Positions 54,801 through 64,000 of a stretch of DNA of 64,000 bases are shown here, in pieces (position 1 is the stretch's first letter; every line of letters starts with the position of its first letter). Below the pieces are notes generated by a model that saw nothing but the letters and a program-made list of their open reading frames with translations, made no database searches and had not been told where the DNA came from. The stretch comes from Apteryx mantelli (taxonomy: Eukaryota; Chordata; Aves; Apterygiformes; Apterygidae). Made by a program: the position numbers and the translations under genes. The DNA is taken from contig NC_089982.1 of NCBI RefSeq assembly GCF_036417845.1, positions 61,393,684-61,457,683 of the forward strand, written 5' to 3'.

Positions 54801-57800
54801 TGGTGAAATGTCTGAGTGGTAGAGATGGATAAAGAACATATTTTAGACATTCCACAAGGAATGGTCTTGATAACAACCTGGGCAAGCAGAAAGACTGACA
54901 AGTAAGCACGCAAACCTATATGAATAGAAAGACAGGCAACTCGTCAAGGATGAAAGAAGGAAGAAAAGTTTCTTTAAGAAAAGCTCTGTTCTCAGGAACT
55001 TGGATTTAAGAAGGTAGCCACAGACCCTGGTAATATAATGCAGAAAATAGAAATGGAAGAGATGAAGCAATGGCTCATTCCTTCAGAGCTACTGTAGTAA
55101 CCTTGAGAGTATTAGCAGCTAACATCAGGCCATGGTAGTTTTCCTCTTAGGCTGGATGTCATTTGCTGTGAGCTCACCCACTGTTAGCATCCGCCACTAA
55201 TTTCTCCCACTTCATTTTCACTGCAGCTCTAGAGCAAATAAGCAGATCCACTGACAGTCAGACATTCTTCTCCTGATGAGAGAAACAGTCTACTGCTCAA
55301 AGAATCAAACAAGTGTATACATACAGTCTTTATATCCTTTTTGCTTTTGAAGACCAACTAGCTTTGCCTTTAATTAGGTCTACAGAAAAGGGCTAGCTTG
55401 AAAAAAGCCATTCTTTTGCAATTTCTTAACTCTTGATATTTAAGACGGTAGCTGTGCACTATAGAGCGTTGCTGAGTACCAGTTTTGCAAAGAACTTTAA
55501 AGATCTCTTACTTGTTGTCCTTGAAGATATCCATTAAGAAATTTTGATTAATGGTTGGAAACATCTCAAAAAGTTGCTTCTCCTTTAGCTTGGCAGCACA
55601 GTCTTTTCTTGCAGTGGAAGGAACACGTTTCTACCCAGAAGACAAAGGAAGTAGTATTACATGCTCACGATTAGAACAAAATATATTAACAGTGTAGCCA
55701 ATCTAATCACACTGTTATTTGCTACGATTTCAAAAAATATCTACTCAACAGGCATGTACCCACAGCAACGACAAGTCAGTATCAGCTCACTATACTGACT
55801 TGACAAGAAAAGAGGACAGACGAGTCATGTTACACACTGCTGCAGGACTTTGCAGCCATTTGAAGCCACCAGGCTGGAGCTCCCTCATAACTCGGAGGAA
55901 GTAAAATGAGAAGGATTTTTAGAAGGTGTTTCAGTTTGGAGTTCTGTTTTGTAGTTTCTGTTCAGGAAACAGTTTTGTTTTGGTGTAGGTTATTTGTAGC
56001 TATACTGTTATAAACATTCACATTTGTGAAGTCACGCTGAGCAGACAACCTAATTATAGCCCAGAATAAATAGGACTGATCATTCCAATACTTAGATTAA
56101 AAAAAGAAAAAAGAAAGGCCAAAACAAAGCCAAGTTCCATGAATTCAAACTGAAAATAAATCCGCGGTCATTGCAGTTATCAGTCAGCCACATACATGCC
56201 GTTCAAGGAAAGAACCCACAAGTCATTCTTTTAAAGTACAACCTAGTAACATCCAACTTCATATGTCAGTAAAAACAGAGCTCCTCTTTTTAGGACAGCT
56301 ACTTATCAGGGACAATTACCAAAAATTAAAATTCATGTTATGAACTGTCATCCAGTAGAGGACAATAATACACACACACCAGCTAGAATATGGAAACTAC
56401 AGAAAACACAAAATTAACAAAAATTTGAGGAAAAAAAATACTATTTGCTCAGAAGTCAGTATAAAAAAACTGATTGAGATGAATCTAAAAAACTTTTTTA
56501 AAATGTATTATCCATTAGGAATGTTGTGGGTTCTCCTTACAAAAAGTGTCAGAATCAACTTCTAAACAAACAGGGCACAGAGCTAAATTTTTTGATACAG
56601 CTTTCCCACCAAGAAGTGTGGAAAAATCACACTGATCATCTCTCTCTGTTTTAAAGTGAGCAATCAAAAAACACAATTCAAACAAATGCAAATGCTAACC
56701 TGTACAGCGAAATTCAGCATGAACTGTTTGTGAAACAATCAAAATATTACATTTTTATATATATATATTTTTTTACATCAACCACAAGCAAACTTCTGTA
56801 TTACAGTAATCAATAATGCCAGCTGGCACACACTTCTCTTGTGAATTCAGGCTGTCATCAGCAGCACAAAGATGAGTCACCAGATAAGCCATATTCTGCT
56901 TCACTAACAGTAACCAAGTTATACTGCATTAAAAAACTGGTAATATACATACGAGATCCTGTTTCTCCTGCATGGCTATTTCTTCAGATATTATTTGTCT
57001 GAGAGAAACTTTATGAATCTGAGCGTTCCAGTGATCCATAAAAGGAAAGACTTCTGATGTTGCTGATTTTTTAGTCTGAATGTCATTAGACGAGTCTGAA
57101 ATCCAGCTAGATTTTTTCTTCTGCATTTTACTGTCTGTGTTCTGAGATAACTGCATTTCTGAGTCATCTGTATCTATCTGCTGACTCAGAGTGGGACCTT
57201 CAAAGGCAATAAAAAGAGAGGTGACAAATAAAACAATTATTAACTTTCTTATACAAGTAAGGCCAAAAGTAATTAAAGTAAGTTTTTTCTATCCTAGATG
57301 TTTTGTTTTTGTTAAAACAATGTCATTATCATTAAAATAGAAAGCAATGCAGTGTTTTTACCATACTTGTTTCTATTTTCCAAAGACTATGTGATCTTCT
57401 TCATCTATTTTGTAAAACAAAAGCAAAACTACTAGATTCCAACTGAATTTTCAAGTGCTAAGATTTACCTTACTGCTGTAAACAGCTATCTTGCACACAC
57501 GCAAGTGTGGGGGTTGGTTTGTTCACTTTTGTAAGATAGTTATTGACTCATGTTTACCTGCCTGCCTCTTCCCTCTAGAACTTATGGACAGATGTGTAAC
57601 AACCTGGTCTTACACTTTCCACGAGCTAGTGCTAACAGCGTCGTCTGGCTGTCCGGGTGGAGAGTTTGCATCTCTGCTGCAATTGAGTCACCCCCCAGGT
57701 CCACGCACGCGCAGTGGATTGTGCTGGAGACAGACATTTCTTCCTGGGAGCTGAGTGACTGGAAACTAAGATTACCAGAGATTCTAATGCTTTCTGAACA

Positions 57801-60800
57801 AGGACTTGTATCTTCCTGCTATAATCAGTTCCTCCAAGAAGGACAAAAAGAAGCTGTGAACATCATAATCCTGACCTGCCTCCCTGACCCGCAGAAATCT
57901 TACGCTGCTAGTAACTCTAGCCTGGAGCAGTACCTGCTCTGCCCACAGAGACTCCCTTTAAGTACCCACAAAGACGTACTACTTCTTTGTATCTACCTGG
58001 GATCAGCAATACTGCTTAAAATTAGCAGATTTTCTTTTCTATACCTTTAAGAGAACAGTAAATGGAACCAAGGCCAATAAATAAAAACCTCACTTAACAA
58101 ATGAATCCACCATTTTTCAACAGCCAGAATATCTGCAACCTTACTGAAGTTTTAAAGAATTAAATATTTTTACAGTACAGGAAAATACATAGCATACCTT
58201 CTGCAAACAACTTGCATGATTCATCTTCTCTCCTCTGACGCTTCTAAATAAAAATAGCAAAACAATGAATGTTAAGAAGCAATAAATATAGAATTTCCCA
58301 GCAAAATGCAGCAAGTGTTAGCTTCTAGGTAAACCAGCTTCAAAATGATGTTTCATAGTATTTCTCAAAGATTGGATATTTTAAAAGAACTGTATTTAAG
58401 AAAAATATTTGAGAAGTAACATTTGAAAGATACAGCTATATTTCCAACAACATATCAAACTAGAGGAACACGCCCCTAGAGGAAGTGCTAAGACTTCATA
58501 ACTGTAATTAAAAAAAAACAAATGAAAACTTTGCCAAAAAGTGTCTGTCTGTGCTTTGTAAGGCTACGGAAGAGCGTACAGTGACATGAAACTGTGAGGG
58601 TAGAAATTTTTTCTCAATTATTGTACATGTGGACATTTTCTATACAGAATAATTCATACCAAGAATTCCTCTTCCAGCTCAAAAGGCCAGTAATGATTAG
58701 ACAAGATTTTTAGACAATCTTCTAGAGAAATTGTATACAATGACCCTCCCTCTTTTTTTAAAAAAAAATCCTGGTTTTGTTATGGGCACTTTCTTCACCC
58801 CTGAAACTTACTTTCAACAGCTCTGATGATTATTCCCTATATGACATGTTGATATACTCCACATATTTCACAAATTATAATCATATTCTATTATTGTTCT
58901 CACAAAGATATTTACATCTTACAAACACATTTGTACCAACAAATAAGGAGACAACTGGTCTGACAAAGCGCAAGCGTAATGGTTCATAACTAAGAAAGCT
59001 ACTGACCAGAATAGATTCTTTCCATTTCTTATGAATCACTTTTGCCAAATTCAGATCAATATGAACCACACAGTCCTCAACAGTTAGTGACCCTTATGGA
59101 AAGAAGAAAATATATTCATTAAGGCATTCTATAAGGACTTATCCAAGCAACTAAAGTACAGTAGCTTAGTACTTATTAATTTGCACTTTGGAGATTTGCA
59201 CAAACTGTCATGCCTGAAAAAAACTCAAGTAACTGCCAAGTGCAAGAGCAGAAAAGGAAGAGCAGAAAAGGAAGAGCAATGATCATGGTATCATGATACA
59301 TCCTTCTCCTGACATACCTTTCTGATACAGTTACATTTCTCATACTTTCCAAAAGAAAATGGGAGAAAGTATATACATCATAAAAAAGCAGCATAGAACT
59401 AAGACACCAAAAACACCTTTCTGCTAGCAAAAACAAACTTTTTTCCTGGAGGGGTGTGGATGGAAGGCAGAAAGGCCAGCAGCCAAACCCACCAATAAAT
59501 CAGGTATCTAAGGCTTCACATCAAGTGATCTTCAGGGGAAAAGAGAAGAAAAAAAAAGAGAGACAGAGAAAACAAGTAAGTTTCATCCCCTGTGTTTTCT
59601 TTCCTGCCTTCTTCTATCAGTCTTCACTTTTCATTTTGTATCTTGATGCATGTTCAAGCTGCTTATGGTTTTCCTCACTATGCTCACCCAGCAGACTGGT
59701 GTGGTGTTTTGTTGTTTTCATCTTTTGGGATAGTCTTACTTAATTTTCTCTTTAAATAAAGTCTTTGTCTTCCCCTTCCTCAATTTAGCCAATGCTTAAT
59801 TTTTTTTTTTTTTTTTGTGCTAAACAGTCATCATTTGCACCAGCCTCATCATTTCAGTATCCTTCAAGAGTCTGAAAATAAGCTCAAAGGCCTGTTGCTC
59901 AAAAGAAAAGTAAGCCAATGTATTTTCTCATGCTTTTAAAGTCTGCACATGGACGAAGAGATACAGGCAGAAGGCAGCACTACTGCATCTACATTTTACA
60001 CCATGCTTGGTTCAGTTCCATTTTTAAATTAACAAAAGCAGAACAACAGTATCACGAGGAATTGCACAATTCTGTTTCCCAAAATCAATCATGGAAGAAG
60101 GGAAGAACAAGGAAAAGAAGAAAAGGTTTTTCTTAGCCAAACTTAATTTTTCACAAAAATATGGATTATAATTATGTCCATACCTGCATCAATGCCAACA
60201 GGCCCAAATATTTCTTTCAATTGGAGTGCCAGCTCAGGAGGTAATGTTAGCTCTAGGCAATCTATATTGAAGGCTACAGATGGTACTGGTAAAGGGTTTT
60301 GTATCTTGGTTCTATCTTCATCCCAATTTGGAGTCTCACTTTCTTCTTTACCAAATGTCTCCCTGGAACTCCACTGGGATTCTTTATCAGATTCCAGTTC
60401 TTTATCACTTGTAGGATCCTTCTGAGATGTTTGATCCATTTCCAGTAACAAAGCAGTTGTATTATTTATTTTGACATTCTCTGCATAGCTTTCTGAAGGG
60501 TTATTGTCACTTTCGTTATTTAATTTGAATTTTGAATTGGTAGAAGCTGTGTTAAGACCATGAGGTAAAGTCACAGGCGCACATAAACCTACATCAAGCT
60601 GAGAACCTGACTGCTTATTTTTTGTTTCCTCAACAGTATTCACAGGTTGCCTGTCTATTTTTTGCATTTCTGAAACGGACTGCTCAGTGATATCTGCTGC
60701 TGAGCTAACTGCATCAATTCTAGGAGCTGTATCACTGGAATTTTTGTGTTCCACTGAATCATTCATGGAGACAGTAGTTAATGAGTCAGATATATCAGCA

Positions 60801-63800
60801 TCTGTCACAATTACCTTGGTAGTCCTACCTTCTGCAATGCTGATTGATAAGTTCTTGTTTTCTGAAGGCTCAGAAATATCTTCAGTCCCAATTACTTGCT
60901 GGGTTTGTTTGGAATTTTTGAGATTCTCACCATAGTTTGCATTTGCCTTGAAATCACGGTCTGTGACAACTGTCTTGGCTTTTCTTACCTGCAAGCATTC
61001 AGTATCAACATCTTTGCATAGCTTTTCATCAGAGTCTAACAGCAGACCTGTGGCCCAGTCAATATCTTTGTTACATCTTTCATACAAATCTTTCAGAGCT
61101 TCAACTGAAAAAGACTCAAAGAGCTTGCACAGCATATTTAACTTTTCAGACTCATCAATATCGATAAGTTCACTTTCCTCCACGAATGTACTTTTATCAT
61201 ATGTAACTCGATAGGGTATTTTTTCCTGAGAATCTGAGGCACTATCTACATCTTTGGGTCTGAAGCCATCTAGTCTGCCATGCAACACTTTGGTAGTCTC
61301 AGGAAAAAGCATTTTCTTTTCTAGTCTCCACAGGAGAGCAAAATCCTGTGATTCAGTCTGCGAATGGCTACTTACTTGTCTACATGACCATGTGTCATGT
61401 TTCTCTTCTGCGGAATTAAGCACAGACAACTGCTCCTCTGCTTTGGGAGGAGGCAAATTGTTGTTTGTAAAAGTGAGGGCTAATTTGTGATGTTTCCTCG
61501 TTCTCTTATTTTGCTGGAGTTTTTTCTCGCTGACTGTTTCACTAGCTACTGTTTCAGGTTGGTGAAAATGCAATCTCTCCGTATCCTGCAGCTCCAGGGT
61601 GTTCACAGGTGTCCCACGAAGCACATCTACTGTGTCAAGAGCATTTCTATTAATGTCACCTTTAGTATTTCTACCTTCGTCTGATTGATTTAGACTTGTC
61701 TTTCTCATTCTCCTTGACCTTTGTTGTCTCTGTTCTAAAGAGCCCGAGAGAGGCCAAGGTCCTACCATTTGCAAATCTGAACTAACAGACAAATTTTCTT
61801 CCTCCAGTCCCTTTTCAATAGTACAGGTATCAGGTAGGCCCACTTGTTCCTTACCTAATTCAAGAGGAGGCTGACTGAGAGTTTCACCTTCCTTATCACT
61901 CTTCAAAGATTTTTCTAGTCTTCTAGGTCTTTTGACTCTCTGTCCCATTGTTTGTTCTACAGGCCAATCCCCCAGAAAGTTTAGTAACTCTGGTTTTCCT
62001 GATGTGTCCAAAGCTGTACTGCTTGGTTCAACTACATTATTTCTTTGTGTTAATTCTGGTTCTGCATGTATTTCACTGTATTGTTCAATTTCAGTTTTAA
62101 CTTTGACAACATTGTTATCACTATGTTCTTCAGCTCTTTCAGAAAAAGGCATATACAAGCATACAGTCCCTTCAGAGCTTGTCACATCAACCTCACCCAT
62201 TTCTGTTTCAGTAATTCCTTCTATTTTTTCTCCCTTTTCTTCTTTTTTCTCCAAAGGCAGTACTTTTCCTTCACAGTCTGACAAATAGATATCCAAGTCA
62301 TCCTGAACAGTGTTGTTCTCAGAACTGTGTTCCACTGAGTTCTTTTCCAGTTCTTTGCCCTCTTTATGAAAACCTTCAGGAGCAGAGTTATTTTCTAATG
62401 TTAAAGAAGTAGCAGACAAAGGTTTTTTATCTTCAGCTAATTCAAGAGGCTCCAGTTTAGAAGCAAAAGGTCTTTCTTCCTTTGCATCATAATGGGTCTC
62501 TCTCTTTCTGAAAGACAAATTGGAATGAAAGATACACCCATTTGAAATGTTTTTAAGCACCTGTCCTTATTCACGTTTTTAATTCTGGCTTGGATATTTA
62601 ACTTATTCAAGACACAGATCAAAAGCTGCCTGTTAGAACACATTGTAATCATCCAGATGGAGAATACATATGAAATCTTCACAGCCTCACATCCTGAAAT
62701 CTTGTGAGAGAAAAAAACAAATTTAAGATGACTTAGCACAAACCTCAGTACTCCTTTATCTAAAAAAAACAAAAAAAAACAAAAAAAAACAAGTAAAGCA
62801 GAACTTTACTTGCTAAGTATGCCTTTTTACTTAAGCAGGGGGCTAAGAATACTTTCTCAGTAGTCTGTCTTTCCCTTTTCCTAACATTTAGTTATATACA
62901 GAAGCACTCTGCTGCCTTCCTCCTTTAGATAATCAAACCTGTTAACTATGCTTATTTAATGGATGTTACACAATTCTGATTGCTAGATTCTAAACAAGTC
63001 TAGAAATTAACTAGTAAGTGGCCTGCTATTTCTTGTCATAATGCCTTTCACAATCTGCTATACTCCATTAATTACCAGAGTCCACTTCATTTCAAATACA
63101 TTAAGTATGCAAAAATAAATGAGATGATCAACATACGAGATGGTCGGCATAACTACAGTAATATCTTTCCTGTGCATTTTTATAATGCATGTACAGCATT
63201 ATTCAGATCAGCCACTACAAAATAGTCCCGCATATACACCAACATAAATCTACACAATTCTACATTAAATATACTCCAGAAGAGCAAGTAGATGACTCAT
63301 TCCTATTGCACTAAGAATCCCTCTTTTTGACAAATGCATCATATTATACCAACACACAGACTCAGAAAGAGTAATCTACCTGCATATGGGACTAGATTAT
63401 TTCTGAAATCTTTTTATAGATTTTAAGTATCTTTAATTACAGTATAGATCCAACAGCACATTTCTAAGATAAGAGAAAACAAGTCAGTCCAGATTAGCTT
63501 GTTGAAAGGTAACACAGCAGTACCGAAAGATTTTCAAAAAGCAGTGGAAAGTTGACTATATCCCTTGATTGTTCCTTCCCAAATTCTTCAAATTCTTAAA
63601 ATTCAAGAAAAAATTGTGGTGCATTTTTTTTAAACTAATTTTTGGAATACATTCACAGTTCAATAGCATTAGCCAGGCTCCACTGCTACAAAGTTTGCAT
63701 TTTTACTCTTTTATTTGAGAATACAAAGCTAATAAAAAAGTCTAACCTAGAGCTTTCTTCCTGACAAGAATCTTCACTCCACCGAGCAGCTTCTGATTTG

Positions 63801-63902
63801 TCTGGGACTGAAGAATTCAAGATTGAACTAACAGAAAGGCAGCGTTCATACCGTTCCAACATTCTTTTGATCTTTTCTTTAGATATACCATGAATATTTC
63901 GC
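48755..63902 (-). CDS. N4BP2: N4BP2 (NEDD4-binding protein 2), C-terminal 1213 residues, 11 exons, 5'-partial
   Basis: N4BP2 (B3BP) binds NEDD4 and BCL3 and carries a 5'-polynucleotide kinase and an Smr nicking endonuclease. It has been linked to DNA repair or recombination. Minus-strand exons: 63747-63902, 60184-62507, 59007-59092, 58198-58243, 56953-57197, 55512-55630, 54018-54156, 53733-53921, 51344-51512, 49609-49732, 48755-48800. All junctions are AG/GT and the phases agree at every join, giving 1213 residues and a stop. In order the protein has the kinase-region tail (1-52), a long acidic/serine-rich disordered exon with a UBA/CUE-like helix set (about 505-547), the conserved ELTLPPELALQLKEIFG block before residue 827, a CUE-like LFEMFPTINQNF segment (about 970-1006), DUF1771 (about 1062-1121) and Smr (about 1132-1213). 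Human N4BP2 has 1770 residues, so about a third, including the N-terminal CUE and the P-loop, lies right of the window. No frameshift or stop was seen. Confidence 0.95.
49609..49732 (-). CDS. N4BP2: N4BP2 exon: Smr catalytic core
   Basis: This 124-base exon starts after CCTGCTGTTACAG and ends AACTTCAG|GTGAGT. It encodes residues 1159-1198, including KPYLCVITGRGSHSQGGVAR. TGRG (1172-1175) with the following SHS is the conserved Smr signature needed for nuclease activity in related proteins. The core is intact here. Confidence 0.96.
51344..51512 (-). CDS. N4BP2: N4BP2 exon: end of DUF1771 and start of the Smr domain
   Basis: This 169-base exon ends GAAAAAAGTGAAG|GTAGGG. It encodes residues 1102-1157: HEQKMKEANHAAAVQIFEKV completes DUF1771, then NVLDLHGLHVDEAVNQL opens Smr, with the family LDLHG motif at 1134-1138. 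The acceptor ATGAATAAAG|GGT is weak and lacks a good pyrimidine tract. It is nevertheless required by frame, because an in-frame TGA lies just upstream (TGA ATA AAG). Confidence 0.93.
53733..53921 (-). CDS. N4BP2: N4BP2 exon: start of DUF1771
   Basis: This 189-base, phase-0 exon starts after TAATTCCTACAG and ends CAGCAG|GTAAAT. It encodes residues 1039-1101. DFRAEAFLHQQRRQECLKKA followed by GEAYRMGMKPVAAFYAQQ is the typical DUF1771 helical pair, which in this family precedes an Smr domain and contributes to nucleic-acid binding. The exon could be skipped without a frameshift, but that would remove most of DUF1771. Confidence 0.95.
54018..54156 (-). CDS. N4BP2: N4BP2 exon: second half of the CUE-like domain
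   Basis: This 139-base exon starts after TTATTCTTTACAG and ends GAGAAGAAG|GTATTT. It encodes residues 993-1038. YSLEQTEQFLNCVLEAD completes the CUE-like helices, followed by a polar linker ending KNREKK. Phase 2 in and phase 0 out agree with the neighbours. Confidence 0.93.
55512..55630 (-). CDS. N4BP2: N4BP2 exon: first half of the C-terminal CUE-like domain
   Basis: This 119-base exon starts after TCTTCTGGGTAG and ends GACAACAA|GTAAGA. Residues 953-991 include KQLFEMFPTINQNFLMDIF. This resembles CUE domain helix 1-2, with an MFP motif that in CUE domains contacts ubiquitin. The domain continues into the next exon (NYSLEQTEQFLNCVLEA). Ubiquitin binding is inferred from family resemblance. 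Confidence 0.92.
56752..56768 (+). repeat. (AT)n / T-run in an N4BP2 intron
   Basis: This is a short alternating AT tract running into T's, in the intron between the exons ending 56953 and starting 55630. It is a simple repeat with no other signal. Confidence 0.6.
56953..57197 (-). CDS. N4BP2: N4BP2 exon: acidic/polar linker
   Basis: This 245-base exon starts after TTGCCTTTGAAG and ends GATCTC|GTATGT. It encodes residues 872-952, beginning PTLSQQIDTDDSEMQLSQ and ending SEEIAMQEKQDL. There is no known fold, but a short aromatic patch FPFMDHWNAQIH is embedded in polar sequence. The phases (1 in, 0 out) match the exons on either side. Confidence 0.9.
57506..58095 (+). other. GC-richer open segment in an N4BP2 intron, possible retroelement LTR remnant
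   Basis: Between two N4BP2 exons the plus strand has a block less AT-rich than its flanks, with CpGs at about 57700-57715 and an open frame of about 166 codons (57550-58050) that starts at a TTG or ATG. The frame matches no protein I know. The block begins TGTGGGGGTTGG and ends with AATAAATAAA a short distance before AACA. This is loosely like a solo LTR (TG...CA, polyadenylation signal near the end). No target-site duplication was found. It could equally be a degraded transposon or an old insert antisense to N4BP2. Confidence 0.25.
58198..58243 (-). CDS. N4BP2: N4BP2 46-base mini-exon
   Basis: This is a very small exon between TTTTATTTAG and GCAGAAG|GTATGC. It encodes KRQRREDESCKLFAE, a charged, probably helical linker (residues 856-870). 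Its length is not a multiple of three, so skipping it would shift the frame. It is placed by reading-frame continuity and its AG/GT borders. Confidence 0.87.
59007..59092 (-). CDS. N4BP2: N4BP2 exon with conserved LTVEDCVVHIDLNLAK segment
   Basis: This 86-base exon starts after CCATAAG and ends ATTCTG|GTCAGT. It encodes residues 828-855, SLTVEDCVVHIDLNLAKVIH followed by KKWKESIL, a conserved N4BP2 segment predicted to be helical. Both donors and phases fit the neighbouring exons (phase 1 in, phase 0 out). The acceptor has a short, purine-interrupted pyrimidine tract. Confidence 0.92.
59244..59276 (+). repeat. Short tandem duplication (GAGCAGAAAAGGAA x2)
   Basis: The unit AGAGCAGAAAAGGA occurs twice in direct succession in an N4BP2 intron. 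It is a simple purine-rich duplication. Confidence 0.7.
59800..59816 (+). repeat. 17-base T run
   Basis: This homopolymer T tract lies in the N4BP2 intron left of the long exon. On the gene's strand it is poly-A. No flanking retroposon was recognised. Confidence 0.8.
60184..62507 (-). CDS. N4BP2: N4BP2 long central exon (774 codons)
   Basis: This 2324-base exon sits between acceptor TTTGTCTTTCAG|A and donor GATGCAG|GTATGG. It encodes about 775 residues (53-827 of the visible protein), mostly polar and low-complexity (Glu, Ser, Asp, Asn), as in mammalian N4BP2. Recognisable parts are two related modules with GDWP...QR..RPRR and GPWP...QR..RSRR (about residues 223-255 and 293-325), a third basic cluster NKRTRKHHK near 385, a UBA/CUE-like helical segment containing LCKLFESFSVEALKDLYE (about 510-528), and the conserved end ELTLPPELALQLKEIFGPVG. 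The frame has no interruption. The opposite-strand frames over it are shadows. Confidence 0.95.
62762..62792 (+). repeat. (A8-9 C)3 simple repeat
   Basis: Three units of eight or nine A's followed by C, then AAG, lie in the N4BP2 intron upstream of the long exon. It might be an old poly-A tail, but no retroposon body is recognisable beside it. Confidence 0.75.
63747..63902 (-). CDS. N4BP2: N4BP2 exon: end of the kinase region
   Basis: This is the first N4BP2 exon visible here (156 bases; one base, 51 codons, two bases). It begins after TTTAATCCAG and ends AGCTCTAG|GTTAGA. It encodes RNIHGISKEKIKRMLERYE, which I recognise as the stretch closing the P-loop kinase domain (NxHGxxKEKI...M..RYE), then a polar linker. 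The Walker A exon lies further right, outside the window. The acceptor's pyrimidine tract contains a CT microsatellite. Confidence 0.93.
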
Positions 63903-63916
63903 CTGGATTAAAAAAA

Positions 63917-63930
63917 AGAGAGAGAGAGAG
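63917..63930 (+). repeat. (AG)7 microsatellite within an N4BP2 splice-acceptor tract
   Basis: Seven AG units are preceded by an A run. On the gene's strand this is (CT)7 then T's just before AATCCAG, the acceptor of the exon ending at 63902. It therefore forms most of that exon's polypyrimidine tract. Confidence 0.85.
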
Positions 63931-64000
63931 AAAATTTTAAAAAAAATTTTCAGATTTGTATTTTAAAAGAGACTAAACAGAAGATAAAAAATTAAGTGTA

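Noticed and set aside
60174-62288. Several plus-strand frames of 65-118 codons opposite the long N4BP2 exon
   Set aside because: They are antisense shadows of a strongly supported coding exon.
1-64000. CRISPR arrays, operons, tRNA or rRNA genes
   Set aside because: No regularly spaced repeats or RNA-gene sequences were seen, and the gene structure is that of a vertebrate nucleus.

Overview
The window is vertebrate nuclear DNA, most likely from a bird. The evidence is intron-split genes with consensus splice sites, an AT-rich background broken by short CpG-rich islands, a 5'-truncated CR1 retroposon near 36.6-37.1 kb, and a compact gene neighbourhood. CR1 also occurs in turtles and crocodilians, so 'sauropsid' is firm and 'avian' is inferred. 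Nothing prokaryotic or viral-genome-like is present.

Two protein-coding genes can be supported, both on the minus strand. RHOH has its whole coding sequence in one exon at 15190-15765. It encodes a 191-residue atypical, haematopoietic, GTPase-deficient Rho protein. N4BP2 occupies roughly 43.9-64.0 kb and runs off the right edge. Eleven coding exons were mapped by hand between 48755 and 63902. They join in frame into 1213 codons plus a stop: the tail of the kinase region, a very long disordered exon, a CUE-like segment, DUF1771 and the Smr nuclease domain. The N-terminal CUE and most of the P-loop kinase lie beyond position 64000. N4BP2 next to RHOH in the same orientation matches the human 4p14 order (N4BP2-RHOH-CHRNA9). 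CHRNA9 would be expected to the left, but no exon of it was recognised here.

Layout: 1-7850 is intergenic with no gene seen. 7850-8520 and 8940-9180 are CpG-rich islands carrying plausible splice donors, so they are candidate promoters or non-coding exons. 9270-14100 is intergenic. 14110-15189 is the probable RHOH 3'UTR, followed leftward-reading by the CDS. 15.8-34.6 kb is probably RHOH 5' intronic or regulatory DNA, with a candidate 5' non-coding exon at about 22.89-22.95 kb. 34.6-35.35 kb is a CpG island with an 18-G run and may be an RHOH promoter. 36.63-37.07 kb is CR1. 37.1-43.9 kb is intergenic. 43.9-48.75 kb is the probable long N4BP2 3'UTR. 48.75-64.0 kb holds N4BP2 exons and introns.

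The two genes are not known to act in one pathway. RHOH is a lymphoid signalling adaptor GTPase. N4BP2 is a ubiquitin- and BCL3-associated nucleic-acid enzyme. The points most worth a second look are two substitutions in the RHOH G3 motif, a duplicated 'WP...QR...RR' module in the long N4BP2 exon, a weak 3' splice site at 51512, a microsatellite in an N4BP2 splice-acceptor tract, the CpG islands with unassigned splice donors, and an unusual 0.57-kb open, GC-richer insert in an N4BP2 intron.
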